Part shown: positions 32,123-40,146 of the stretch, in pieces | How the letters are laid out: each line of letters starts with the position of its first letter | Position numbering within the stretch: the stretch's first letter is position 1 | Assembly (NCBI RefSeq): GCF_004137255.1 | Contig: NZ_SDWT01000002.1 | Span: 434,001-498,000, forward strand | DNA length: 64,000 bases | DNA from: Nocardioides oleivorans | GTDB lineage: Bacteria; Actinomycetota; Actinomycetes; Propionibacteriales; Nocardioidaceae | Reading direction: 5' to 3' | The notes under the pieces: generated by a model | Told to the model about the DNA's origin: nothing | Databases searched by the model: none | What the model saw: only the letters and a program-made list of their open reading frames with translations | Program-made: the position numbers and the translations under genes

Positions 32123-32971
32123 ATGACGACCTCCACCACACCCACACCCACGCCCGTCGCCCGTCGGATGTTCGACCTCACCGAGCCGATCTGCCTGGTG
32201 AACTTCTTCTCCGAGGAGCCCAATGAGGAGATGGCCGCCCTGGGCTTCAGCAACTACTGGGACGGCTACTTCGCCGGCCGGTCCGCTCCCCTCGGTCGCG
32301 TGCCGGCCGAGGTGGTCGACGCCGCCTTCTACAACTTCGGGCCGGGCGAGGTCGCCCGGCACGTCCCGTCGGTGTGGGAGACGACGACACCGGACGACGC
32401 GCACGCCGCCCGCCAGCGCGGGTGCGTCGCCGCGCTGCGTCGCATCCTCGGCGAGCTCGTGGACACACCCGGCCTCGCGCGCGCGGCCGACCTGCTCACC
32501 GGGGCCGCGACCAGCGCGCCCGTCTCGGGCCGGGCGATGTACGCCGCCCTCCGCAGCCTGCCGCTCCCCGAGGAGCCGGTCGCGCGGCTGTGGCACGCGG
32601 CCAACCTGCTGCGGGAGCACCGCGGCGACGGGCACATCGCGGCGCTGGTGGTCGAGCAGGTCGACCGCACCGAGTGCCACGTCCTGCTCGCCATCGACGC
32701 CGGGATCCTGCCCGCCGAGTCGTTCGGGCGGATCCACCAGCTCCCGAAGCCCTACCTCGCCTCCGTGATGGCCCGTCTCCGTGACCGCGGGCTCGTCGAC
32801 GACGCGGGGCTCTTCACCGACGCCGGCCGGGCGACCAAGGACCGGATCGAGTCTATGACCGACGCCCTCGCCGAGGCGCCGTACTCCTCCCTCGACGCCG
32901 CCGACCTCGCCGAGCTGATCGCCTGCCTCGAGCCGATCGCAGACCGCTTGAAGGAGACCGGCTCGCAGTAG
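32123..32971 (+). CDS. SCO6745-like helix-turn-helix family protein
   Basis: 282 aa. The stretch AALGFSNYWDGYFAGRSAPL, with VPAEVVDAAFYNFGPGEV, matches the actinobacterial SCO6745 family. The C-terminal half includes a MarR-like winged-helix segment (YLASVMARLRDRGLVDDAGL, FTDAGRATKDRIE). The molecular role is unknown. ATG 32123 lies 7 bp after the sigma gene stop, so it may belong to the ECF42 operon. The first 15 residues are Thr/Pro-rich; ATG 32169 is an alternative. Confidence 0.78.
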   Translation: MTTSTTPTPTPVARRMFDLTEPICLVNFFSEEPNEEMAALGFSNYWDGYFAGRSAPLGRVPAEVVDAAFYNFGPGEVARHVPSVWETTTPDDAHAARQRGCVAALRRILGELVDTPGLARAADLLTGAATSAPVSGRAMYAALRSLPLPEEPVARLWHAANLLREHRGDGHIAALVVEQVDRTECHVLLAIDAGILPAESFGRIHQLPKPYLASVMARLRDRGLVDDAGLFTDAGRATKDRIESMTDALAEAPYSSLDAADLAELIACLEPIADRLKETGSQ

Positions 32972-32980
32972 TCCCGCGCG

Positions 32981-33823
32981 TCAGAGCCGGGAAGCGGTGC
33001 GCACGAGTCCCGCCACGCCTGTCGACGTGCTGTGAGGCTGCCACGCGATCACGGTGGTGACCTGCTGCGCGTCCGAGAGGGGTACGACGGCGAGGCCGTC
33101 GCGCAGGTTGGCGCGGGCCGAGTCGGGCAGCACGATCGCCGTGCGCCCCAGCCGGACGAGCTGCAGCACCTGGGTGAGGTCGCGCAGCTCCGGTCCGGGG
33201 CCGTCCGGGTAGGAGCCGTCGAGGTGCGGCCAGCGCGGCAGCGGGAGGTTCGGGAGCGAGGTGGCCTCGGCGACGGTCATCGAGGCGCGGGTGCTCGCCG
33301 GGTGGCCGGACGGCAGGATCAGCACTTGGTCCTCGACCGCCAGCACGTCGGCGTCGAAGCCGCTGAGGTCGTCGAAGGGCCGGTGCAGGATCGCGACGTC
33401 CGCGCGTCCGTCGCGCAGCATCGGAGCCTGGTGGCCCGGAGCGCTGAGCACGACCTCCACGTCGACCGCGTCCGGCTCGGCGGCGTACGCATCGAGCAGC
33501 TTGGCCATCAGCTCGCTCGAGGCGCCGGCCTTGGCGGTGAGCACGACCTTCGGGCCTTCGGCCTCGACCGTCCGCCGGGTGCGGCGCTCCGCGGCCTCGA
33601 CCGCGGCGAGCGCGACGCGCCCCTCGCGCAGGAGGGTCTCGCCGGCGACGGTGAGCTCCATGCCACGCGGGGTGCGGACGAAGAGGTCGGCGCCCAGGCG
33701 TCGCTCGAGCTGGGCTATCGCGCGCGACAGCGGCGGTTGCGCCATGCCGAGCCGCTCGGCCGCACGACCGACGTGCGACTCCTCGGCGACGGCGACGAAG
33801 TAGCGCAGCTCGCGGGTCTCCAC
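32981..33823 (-). CDS. LysR-family transcriptional regulator
   Basis: 280 aa. The N-terminal LysR helix-turn-helix runs from METRELRYFVAVAEE to VGRAAERLGMAQPPLSRAI and LERRLGADLFVRTPRG; a periplasmic-binding-protein-like effector domain follows (about 88-280). GTG 33823 is taken as the start because translation upstream has no homology. It is divergent from an SDR gene; the 116-bp intergenic region has a T-N11-A LysR box. Confidence 0.92.
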   Translation of the reverse strand: METRELRYFVAVAEESHVGRAAERLGMAQPPLSRAIAQLERRLGADLFVRTPRGMELTVAGETLLREGRVALAAVEAAERRTRRTVEAEGPKVVLTAKAGASSELMAKLLDAYAAEPDAVDVEVVLSAPGHQAPMLRDGRADVAILHRPFDDLSGFDADVLAVEDQVLILPSGHPASTRASMTVAEATSLPNLPLPRWPHLDGSYPDGPGPELRDLTQVLQLVRLGRTAIVLPDSARANLRDGLAVVPLSDAQQVTTVIAWQPHSTSTGVAGLVRTASRL

Positions 33824-33867
33824 GTCGTCGAGCCTACGCCGGGGCAACCAGCCCCTGACCTGCAGGC

Positions 33868-33882
33868 ATACCTGCCCGGTAT
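33868..33882. promoter_or_regulatory. LysR box between divergent LysR and SDR genes
   Basis: ATACCTGCCCGGTAT is a perfect 5-5-5 inverted repeat containing the T-N11-A core of LysR-type recognition sites. It lies 45 bp from the regulator start and 58 bp from the SDR start. Confidence 0.75.
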
Positions 33883-33939
33883 CGGCGTCCACCCGATCGG
33901 TCTTGGAAAGCCGGCGCACCGCGAGCCCACGATCGAGGC

Positions 33940-34680
33940 ATGACAGAGAACAGCTCAGAGAGCAAGTTGATCGCACTCGTGACCGGGGCCAACAAGGGCA
34001 TCGGCTACGAGATCGCCGCAGGCCTGTCGCGCCTCGGCTTCCGGGTCGCCGTCGGTGCCCGCGACGAGGGACGCCGCACGGCCGCCGTCGAGAAGCTCCG
34101 GGCCGACGGCCACGACGTGTTCGGTGTCGCCCTCGACGTCACCTCCGACGAGAGCGTGGCGGCCGCCGCCGCGTCCATCGAGCAGGAGGCAGGCAGCCTC
34201 GACGTGCTCGTCAACAACGCCGCCATCACCGGCGGGATGCCGCAGGAGCCGACGCAGGTCAGCGCCGCACAGGTGCTCGAGGTCGTCGACACCAACGTCA
34301 TCGGCGTCATCCGGGTCACCAACGCGATGCTGCCGCTGCTGCGCCGCTCGGCGTCGCCCCGCATCGTGAACGTCTCCAGCACGGTCGGCTCGCTGACCCT
34401 CCAGACCGCGCAGGCCGAGGCCGTCGGACCGGTCTCGGCGGCGTACTCCCCCACGAAGTCCTACCTCAACGCCATCACCATCCAGTACGCCAAGGAGCTC
34501 GCCGGCACGCCCGTGCTGGTCAACGCGGGGTGCCCCGGCTACGTGTCGACCGACCTCAACGACCACCAGGGATTCCGTACGCCGGAGCAGGGCGCCGCGG
34601 TCTTCCTCGAGCTCGCGACGCTGCCCGACGGAGGTCCGTCCGGGACGTTCCGGGACGAGACCGGCATCCAGCCCTGGTGA
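33940..34680 (+). CDS. Short-chain dehydrogenase/reductase, carbonyl-reductase-like
   Basis: 246-aa SDR: cofactor loop TGANKGIG (about 16-23), NNAAITGG, catalytic YSPTK (Tyr-x3-Lys), and VNAGCPGYVSTDLNDHQG. The TGANKGIG and TGMxP pattern places it with carbonyl-reductase-like NADPH SDRs. The regulator is the divergent LysR protein. A GC-rich hairpin follows the stop. The substrate is unknown. Confidence 0.92.
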   Translation: MTENSSESKLIALVTGANKGIGYEIAAGLSRLGFRVAVGARDEGRRTAAVEKLRADGHDVFGVALDVTSDESVAAAAASIEQEAGSLDVLVNNAAITGGMPQEPTQVSAAQVLEVVDTNVIGVIRVTNAMLPLLRRSASPRIVNVSSTVGSLTLQTAQAEAVGPVSAAYSPTKSYLNAITIQYAKELAGTPVLVNAGCPGYVSTDLNDHQGFRTPEQGAAVFLELATLPDGGPSGTFRDETGIQPW

Positions 34681-34686
34681 ACCCGT

Positions 34687-34716
34687 CGCCCGCTGTCGCC
34701 CCAGCGACGGCGGGCG
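34687..34716 (+). terminator. Hairpin terminator after the SDR gene
   Basis: CGCCCGC-t-GTCGC-ccca-GCGAC-g-GCGGGCG: two stacked perfect stems (7 and 5 bp) with one mismatch, 6 bp after the stop. There is no T-tract, as usual in actinobacteria. Confidence 0.7.
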
Positions 34717-34739
34717 TGCGCAATCCTGCCCAGCAGACC

Positions 34740-34745
34740 TAGGGT
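34740..34745 (+). promoter_or_regulatory. -10 element before the DUF480-VOC gene
   Basis: TAGGGT, then CGTCAC, then GTG 34752. There is no ribosome site, so a leaderless start is likely. Confidence 0.6.
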
Positions 34746-34751
34746 CGTCAC

Positions 34752-35624
34752 GTGAGCGATCTCCCCGTCCTCGACGCGACCGAACAGCGCATCCTCGGCA
34801 GCCTGCTGGAGAAGCAGACCACCGTGCCCGCCACCTATCCCCTGTCCGCGAACGCCCTGGTGTCGGCGTGCAACCAGTCGAGCAGCCGCGACCCCGTCAC
34901 GGACCTCGACCAGCAGGTCGTCGAACGGACCGCGAAGTCGCTCAAGGATCGCGGGCTGCTGCGGATCGTGTGGTCCGACACCGGGCGCCGCACGCTGAAG
35001 TACCACCAGATCCTCGACGAGGCCCTCACCCTCGAGGCCGACGAGCGGGCACTGCTCACGGTGCTGCTGCTCCGCGGCGCGCAGGCGCCGGGTGAGCTGC
35101 GCACCCGCACCCAGCGGCTGCACGAGTTCACCGACCGGGGCCAGGTCGAGGAGTGCCTGCGCCGGATGGCGAGCCGTCCGCAACCGCTGGTGTCCGAGCT
35201 CGAGCGCCGGCCCGGACAGCAGGATGCACGGTGGATCCACCTCCTGGGCGCCGCGCCGGAGCCTCGCGTCCGCGTCACGCAGGTCGTCGCCGACCTGCAC
35301 GTGCCCGACCTCCCCGCCGCCAGGAGCTTCTACAGCGACTACCTCGGGCTGGCCGAGGAGGAGTTCGACCTGGGCTGGGTGGCCCGCCACACGTCGCCGG
35401 AATCCCAGGCGACGCTCCAGGTGATGACCAGCGACGCGACCGCACCTGTGGATCCCGTGGTCTCGGTGATGGTCGACGACGTCGAGCTCGCGTACCGCCA
35501 GGCGCAGGACCGTGGGTACGAGATCGTGCACCCCCTCACGACCGAGGCCTGGGGCGTGACGCGCTTCTTCGTCCGCGCTCCCGACGGCAACGTGCTCAAC
35601 ATCGTTCAGCAGCACGCCGGCTGA
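34752..35624 (+). CDS. DUF480 (YceH-like) winged-helix protein fused to a VOC/glyoxalase domain
   Basis: 290 aa. Residues 1-170 are a complete YceH/DUF480 tandem winged-helix domain: LDATEQRILGSLLEKQ, TVPATYPLSANALVSACNQ and RGAQAPGELRTRTQRLHEF. Residues about 176-290 form a vicinal-oxygen-chelate domain: VADLHVPDLPAARSFYSDYL and RFFVRAPDGNVLNIVQQ. YceH proteins normally stand alone (about 215 aa); the C-terminal VOC is of the antibiotic-binding/bleomycin-resistance-like type without obvious full metal ligands. A ligand-sensing role is inference. Confidence 0.85.
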   Translation: MSDLPVLDATEQRILGSLLEKQTTVPATYPLSANALVSACNQSSSRDPVTDLDQQVVERTAKSLKDRGLLRIVWSDTGRRTLKYHQILDEALTLEADERALLTVLLLRGAQAPGELRTRTQRLHEFTDRGQVEECLRRMASRPQPLVSELERRPGQQDARWIHLLGAAPEPRVRVTQVVADLHVPDLPAARSFYSDYLGLAEEEFDLGWVARHTSPESQATLQVMTSDATAPVDPVVSVMVDDVELAYRQAQDRGYEIVHPLTTEAWGVTRFFVRAPDGNVLNIVQQHAG

Positions 35625-35640
35625 GGGTCGCCGCCGACCC
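35625..35640. terminator. Short hairpin between convergent genes
   Basis: GGGTCG-CCGC-CGACCC fills the 16 bp between the DUF480-VOC stop and the DUF4193 stop exactly; it could end transcription from both sides. Confidence 0.55.
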
Positions 35641-35937
35641 CTAGGCGCACTCGGCGCACAGGTCGACGTCGGGTGCGGACCGTCGGGACACGTGCTGCAC
35701 CAGGAAGCAGGACGTGCAGGTGAACTCGTCCGACTGCTTCGGCACGACCTCGATGGAGAGGGTCTCGTGCGAGAGATCGGCTCCCGGCAGCTCGTAGGTC
35801 TCGGCCAGCTCGGTCTCGTCCTCGTCGACCTTCCCCGAGGTCTTGTCCTGCTCACCCGACGTGAGGCGGCGCGCCTCCAGGCTTTCTTCCTTCTGCTCCT
35901 CCTCGGTCTTGCGGGATGCGTCGTAGTCGGTAGCCAT
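35641..35937 (-). CDS. DUF4193 protein
   Basis: 98-aa acidic actinobacterial protein of the DUF4193 family, with C-terminal zinc-ribbon-like knuckles CTSC and CAEC (residues about 74-77 and 94-97). The central region is Glu/Lys/Asp-rich and likely disordered. It is conserved across actinobacteria, with unknown function. ATG 35937 has AGAGGA upstream. Confidence 0.9.
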   Translation of the reverse strand: MATDYDASRKTEEEQKEESLEARRLTSGEQDKTSGKVDEDETELAETYELPGADLSHETLSIEVVPKQSDEFTCTSCFLVQHVSRRSAPDVDLCAECA

Positions 35938-35965
35938 GTGCAGGTCCTCTCGGGGCGAAGCGCGA

Positions 35966-35971
35966 ATACTA
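35966..35971 (-). promoter_or_regulatory. -10 element upstream of DUF4193
   Basis: Minus-strand TAGTAT, 28 bp before ATG 35937. No good -35 is visible at the normal spacing. Confidence 0.4.
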
Positions 35972-35978
35972 GTGTGCC

Positions 35979-35992
35979 GGGCTGCGGCCCGT
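35979..35992 (-). terminator. Hairpin downstream of the beta-helix gene
   Basis: CGGGC-TGCG-GCCCG, about 45 bp past the stop of the beta-helix gene and just upstream of the DUF4193 -10 on the same strand. It is short and lacks a T-tract. Confidence 0.4.
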
Positions 35993-36035
35993 GGGAGGGC
36001 GTCCCGGCCGGGCGGACGTAGCGCTCGCGGACGGC

Positions 36036-38687
36036 CTATTCCTCGGTGCCGGCGCTGCTGGCGTCCTCGTTGCACTCGATCTGCGGCGGCTCCTCGCCGG
36101 GGAACACGAGCAGCTGCAGCGGCGCCACCCGCGGGCCGCGCATCGCGAACGAAAGCGCGCCGGCGACCGAGACCCTGCCGCTCCAGTTCTGGTAGCGATA
36201 TCCCCCGGACGAGCTGGCTCCGACGGTGTAGACGCACTCGTCGAACTGGGTGATCTCCGCGACCGGTTCGACGAGGTCCTCGACGTCGGCCCGCAAGGAC
36301 GCGATGCTCTCGCGGAGGTTGCGCCCCGGCCCGCCGGTCGACCGGTCTGCCCGGGCCCGGTCGGCGGTCTCGGAGGGCTCGGCGTCGCAATCGGCGCCAC
36401 CGAAGGGCCGGGTACGGCCCCGGAAGGCCAGCAGCTGGTAGTCGGGGTCGTCCCACTCGCTCATGTCGAGGTCGATCGCGGCGCGGTAGCGCGACCGACC
36501 GGTGAGGTAGCCGAGTCGCTGCCACGCGGCGCCTGCCTCGGTGGTGGGAACAGCAACCAGGCACGACTCCCACTGGTCGAACCGCTGCGCCTGGCGACCG
36601 ATCTCGTCCGCGACCAGCTCGAGGCGCTCCAGCCAGCGCACGAGGTGGCGAGGCGAGGTGCGGGAGGACACCACCCGCGCGTCCTCGCCGCTGCCCCGGG
36701 GGTCCGAGGGTCGCGACAGGCACTCCGGCGTCGTACGCAGGTCGAGCAGGCGCCAGTCGGGTCGGTGCTGGTGGGCGAGGGCGAGCGCGGGTCGCAGGTC
36801 GCGCCCGCTGTGGTCCCGCTCGTCGTACTGGTAGCCCCACCGGTGCCGAGGGTCGCCCCGGCGCACGACGCCCACCTCGGTGACGCACGACTCGATCTCC
36901 TCGAAGCGTCGCGACCGCACCTGGAGATTGGCCAGGGCGCGGTCCAGACGTGCCAGCTGCGCGCGCGCCGAACCGTGGCGCCCCGGTCCCGCGGGACGCC
37001 TCGGACCGGCCTCGACCACGGCGGTCGGGACCCGCGGGGCATCGTCGTAGGTCCGCGAGGGGTCCAGCACCACCCTGATCGGAGGTACGTCGGGCCGCGG
37101 CCGCGAGGGTCGGCTGCGGCCGCTCTGGGCCGCGCCGATGTCGCACCGCGTGCGTCCGGTCCGCGCCCTGCCCTGCGCGTCGTGCGCGAGGACGTCCTCC
37201 CAGTCCACCCAGCCGTCCAGCAGCTGACCGGCAGGCAGGGGCCGCGGCATCCACGACACAGGACTGACGCACCGACGCCCGGGAAGTGCGCGTCGCACGG
37301 GACTGTCACGGGACGGCACGAGCACGAAGCCGCGTGGGTCGTCCTCCAGCGGCTCGAGCTGAGGATCCTCACCGAGGATGTCGGTGGAGAGGTTGAGGTG
37401 GCACGTGTCGTCGTTGATGAAGTTGAAGCCCCTCGACGAGGCCTCGTAGACCCGGCAGCTGCGCCGCGTGGCGATGGTGTCGCCGGTGACCCCCTCCACG
37501 ACCGGCGGCCCGATGATGGTGGCGACGCTCGTCAGCCGACCACCCGCCCCGAGGTCACCTCCGACGGGCGCGATGTTGTGGACCACAGTCGAGTGCAGCA
37601 GGCTCATCGCCCCGGCGGACAGCATGCCGCCGCCCTCGCCCTCGGCATAGTTGTTGGCAACCGTCGCGTTGACGAGCACCATGTCGCCACGCGCCCAGAG
37701 CCCGCCCCCTGCGTGGGCGACGGCCAGGTTGCGGGCGACGGTGGAGTTGACGATGAGCACGTCGTCCTCCCCAGCGACGGCACCACCGCGATCGTCCGCA
37801 CGATTGCCGATCAGGGTCGAGTCGTAGACCGCCACGTCGCCGTCGAGGGTGAAGATGGCCCCGCCCGGACCGTCCGCGGCGCTGCCGTCGATGTGCGAGC
37901 CGATGACCGTCACGTCGCCGTCCTCGTCGGCGTACAACGCACCGCCGTCGCCGTCGGTCGTGTTGCCGTCGATCTCGGAGCGCACCACGAGGATGTCCCC
38001 GGTGCTGCCGATCGCGCCTCCGGAGCCGTCGACCAGGTTGTTGCCGAGGATCGAGTCGTAGACCTGCACCCCGCCGCGTCGGGCGTAGAGCCCGCCCCCG
38101 TCGTCGTTCGCCAGGTTGCCGGTGATCCGCGAGCGGTGCACGGTGATCCGGCGCATCGAGAACACGCCTCCCCCCGGCTCCTCCGCGAGGTTCTGGAAGA
38201 CCACCACCTGCCGCAGCATCACCTCTCCGCGCGACGTCAACGCCGCGCCGGGGCCGTCCGAGCCGCCGCGGGTGAGAGTGACGCGGCGGATGTCGAGGTA
38301 GCCGGTGCCGTCCTGGCGCAGCAACCGCTTCTCGAAGCAGGTCTGCTGCAGCACGTGCCCGTGACCATCGAGCACCAGAGGGTAGGGGGACTCGCGGATC
38401 GGGTCCCCGAGCGCGCAGTCCCGCAGGAGGATGTCGGCGCCGAGATCGATGCGGCGGCGCAGCGGGTCCGCCCACGCCGCCCGCAGCTCCTCCTCGGTGT
38501 CGATCACCTCGTCGCGCCGGGCAGGTCCCTCGGGCGCCCTGGTGCGGAACGACATGCTCCGCAGGCCGGCCTCGGGGCGGAGCCCGGGCCCGGACACGGG
38601 CTGGGCGGGCGCTCCGTGCACCAGTCCCGCGGCCAGGGAGGAGACGGTGAGGGCCGCCATGACCACGAGGGACCGGCAGTGCGCCAT
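36036..38687 (-). CDS. Secreted right-handed beta-helix protein with three C-terminal Cys-containing repeats
   Basis: 883 aa. Signal peptide at 1-26 (LVVMAALTVSSLAAGLVHGA). Residues about 60-420 form a parallel beta-helix of the polymorphic/choice-of-anchor type, with a recurrent GGGxxxxGxVxVxxSxIxGN pattern (for example GGALYADEDGDVTVIGS). A Pro/Arg-rich stretch (about 470-570) follows. Residues about 573-883 hold three tandem copies of roughly 100 residues each: an amphipathic helix, F-x-x-x-E-S-C or similar, a GYxY-type turn, an AL-rich strand, PDxxLLxFR and a second Cys. No sortase motif is seen. ATG 38687 has GGAGG 5-6 bp upstream. The function is unknown; surface adhesion or polysaccharide binding would fit a beta-helix. 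Confidence 0.85.
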   Translation of the reverse strand: MAHCRSLVVMAALTVSSLAAGLVHGAPAQPVSGPGLRPEAGLRSMSFRTRAPEGPARRDEVIDTEEELRAAWADPLRRRIDLGADILLRDCALGDPIRESPYPLVLDGHGHVLQQTCFEKRLLRQDGTGYLDIRRVTLTRGGSDGPGAALTSRGEVMLRQVVVFQNLAEEPGGGVFSMRRITVHRSRITGNLANDDGGGLYARRGGVQVYDSILGNNLVDGSGGAIGSTGDILVVRSEIDGNTTDGDGGALYADEDGDVTVIGSHIDGSAADGPGGAIFTLDGDVAVYDSTLIGNRADDRGGAVAGEDDVLIVNSTVARNLAVAHAGGGLWARGDMVLVNATVANNYAEGEGGGMLSAGAMSLLHSTVVHNIAPVGGDLGAGGRLTSVATIIGPPVVEGVTGDTIATRRSCRVYEASSRGFNFINDDTCHLNLSTDILGEDPQLEPLEDDPRGFVLVPSRDSPVRRALPGRRCVSPVSWMPRPLPAGQLLDGWVDWEDVLAHDAQGRARTGRTRCDIGAAQSGRSRPSRPRPDVPPIRVVLDPSRTYDDAPRVPTAVVEAGPRRPAGPGRHGSARAQLARLDRALANLQVRSRRFEEIESCVTEVGVVRRGDPRHRWGYQYDERDHSGRDLRPALALAHQHRPDWRLLDLRTTPECLSRPSDPRGSGEDARVVSSRTSPRHLVRWLERLELVADEIGRQAQRFDQWESCLVAVPTTEAGAAWQRLGYLTGRSRYRAAIDLDMSEWDDPDYQLLAFRGRTRPFGGADCDAEPSETADRARADRSTGGPGRNLRESIASLRADVEDLVEPVAEITQFDECVYTVGASSSGGYRYQNWSGRVSVAGALSFAMRGPRVAPLQLLVFPGEEPPQIECNEDASSAGTEE

Positions 38688-38787
38688 CTCGTCCTCCGAT
38701 GATCCAGGCGACCGCTCACACTGTAGGAAGCGCCGCGGCGGTGCTCGGGAGGCGCGCCGCCGGGCCCGACGACGTCCCACCGCGCGG

Positions 38788-38818
38788 TTGACGCGCCTTG
38801 TCGGGGGGTGGGGAGAAT
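38788..38818 (+). promoter_or_regulatory. Sigma-A-like leaderless promoter of arr
   Basis: TTGACG (38788-38793), 19 bp, GAGAAT (38813-38818), then 7 bp to ATG 38826. The -35 is near consensus; the spacing is slightly long. Confidence 0.55.
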
Positions 38819-38825
38819 GCCGCCC

Positions 38826-39224
38826 ATGGACGACGACGGCCCCTTCTTCCACGGCACCAAGGCCGACCTGCAGCTCGGCGACCTGCTCGTGGCGGGGCGG
38901 CGGTCCAACTACCGGCCCGAGATCGTGATGAACCACATCTACTTCACCGCGCTCCCCGACGGCGCCGGGCTGGCGGCCGAGCTCGCGGCCGGCGACGAGG
39001 AACCGCGCGTGTACGTCGTCGAGCCCACCGGTCCGTTCGAGGACGACCCGAACGTGACCGACAAGAAGTTCCCGGGCAACCCCACGCGCTCGTTCCGCAG
39101 CACGTCACCGATCCGCGTCGTCGGCGAGAAGACCGACTGGACGCGGCTCACGCCGGAGGCCCTCCAGGGGTGGCGCGACCGACTGGCGGTCATCGAGCGC
39201 GAGCGCGGCGAGATCATCAACTGA
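38826..39224 (+). CDS. arr: NAD+-rifampin ADP-ribosyltransferase (Arr)
   Basis: 132-aa Arr enzyme, which transfers ADP-ribose from NAD+ to the C23 hydroxyl of rifamycins and blocks RNA polymerase binding. The family signatures are strong: FFHGTKADLQLGDLL with the NAD-binding HGTK, NHIYFTALPDGA, VYVVEPTGPFEDDPNVTD and KKFPGNPTRSFRS, closely similar to known Arr proteins. The length is normal. The setting is chromosomal with no mobile elements, so this is likely an intrinsic rifamycin resistance gene. Confidence 0.93.
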   Translation: MDDDGPFFHGTKADLQLGDLLVAGRRSNYRPEIVMNHIYFTALPDGAGLAAELAAGDEEPRVYVVEPTGPFEDDPNVTDKKFPGNPTRSFRSTSPIRVVGEKTDWTRLTPEALQGWRDRLAVIERERGEIIN

Positions 39225-39258
39225 CGACGGACAAGGACCACCCGGGTAGGAAGGAGGC

Positions 39259-40146
39259 ATGCGCATCTTCTTCACCGGCGGCAGCGGCAAGGCCGGCCGA
39301 CACGTAGCCCCCTACCTCGCCGACCAGGGACACCAGGTGACCAACGCCGACCTCGTCCCCCTCGACCACGCGGACGTCGCGGACCTGCGGGTCGACCTCA
39401 CCGATGCCGGCGAGGTCTACTCCGCGCTGGCCGGGCTGGCGACCTTCGACGAGCTGGACCTCCCGGAGAGGCCGACCTACGACGCGGTCGTGCACTTCGC
39501 CGCGATCCCGGCGATCCTCAAGCAGGCGGACGCCGCGACGTACGCCACGAATGTCCTCAGCACCTACCACGTGCTCGAGGCCGCGACCCGCCTCGGCATC
39601 CCCAAGGTGATCTTCGCGTCCTCCGAGACCACCTACGGCGTGTGCTTCGCGCAGGGCGAGCGCAAGCCCCTCTACGTCCCCGTCGACGAGGAGCACCCGA
39701 CCGTCCCCGAGGACTCCTACGCCATGTCGAAGGTCGCCGGCGAGGTGACGGCGCGCTCCTTCCACGCCCGCACCGGCGCCGACATCTACGGCCTGCGGAT
39801 CAACAACGTCATCGAGCCCCACGAGTACGCCGAGATGTTCCCGCCGTTCCTCGCCGACCCGGCCCTGCGGCGCCGCAACATCTTCGCCTACATCGACGTC
39901 CGCGACCTGGGACAGATGGTCCAGCGCTGCCTCGAGACCGACGGCCTGGGCTACGAGGTCTTCAACGTCGCCAACGCCGACATGTCGGTCTCGGCCTCGA
40001 CGTCGGAGGTCATCGAGAGGTTCTACGACGGCGTCGAGGTGCGCCGCGAGATGGGACCGGACGAGACCTTCTACTCGATCGACAAGGCGCGCCGGCTCGT
40101 GGGCTTCGAGCCGCAGCACTCGTGGCGGGACGTGCTCACGGGATGA
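39259..40146 (+). CDS. NAD-dependent epimerase/dehydratase (extended SDR)
   Basis: 295 aa. Glycine loop TGGSGKAGRHV (about 6-16), catalytic YAMSK (about 154-158), and a C-terminal substrate domain (VFNVANADMSVSAS). The family resembles UDP-glucose 4-epimerase-like and uronate dehydrogenase-like enzymes; the early SETTYGVCFAQG suggests the sugar-acid group. ATG 39259 has GGAAGGAGG upstream. It is convergent with the PRISE-like gene, overlapping by 11 bp. Confidence 0.88.
   Translation: MRIFFTGGSGKAGRHVAPYLADQGHQVTNADLVPLDHADVADLRVDLTDAGEVYSALAGLATFDELDLPERPTYDAVVHFAAIPAILKQADAATYATNVLSTYHVLEAATRLGIPKVIFASSETTYGVCFAQGERKPLYVPVDEEHPTVPEDSYAMSKVAGEVTARSFHARTGADIYGLRINNVIEPHEYAEMFPPFLADPALRRRNIFAYIDVRDLGQMVQRCLETDGLGYEVFNVANADMSVSASTSEVIERFYDGVEVRREMGPDETFYSIDKARRLVGFEPQHSWRDVLTG

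Noticed and set aside
35991..38702. A 903-codon plus-strand frame opposite the beta-helix gene
   Set aside because: The minus strand carries a signal peptide, beta-helix pattern and ribosome site; this frame does not.
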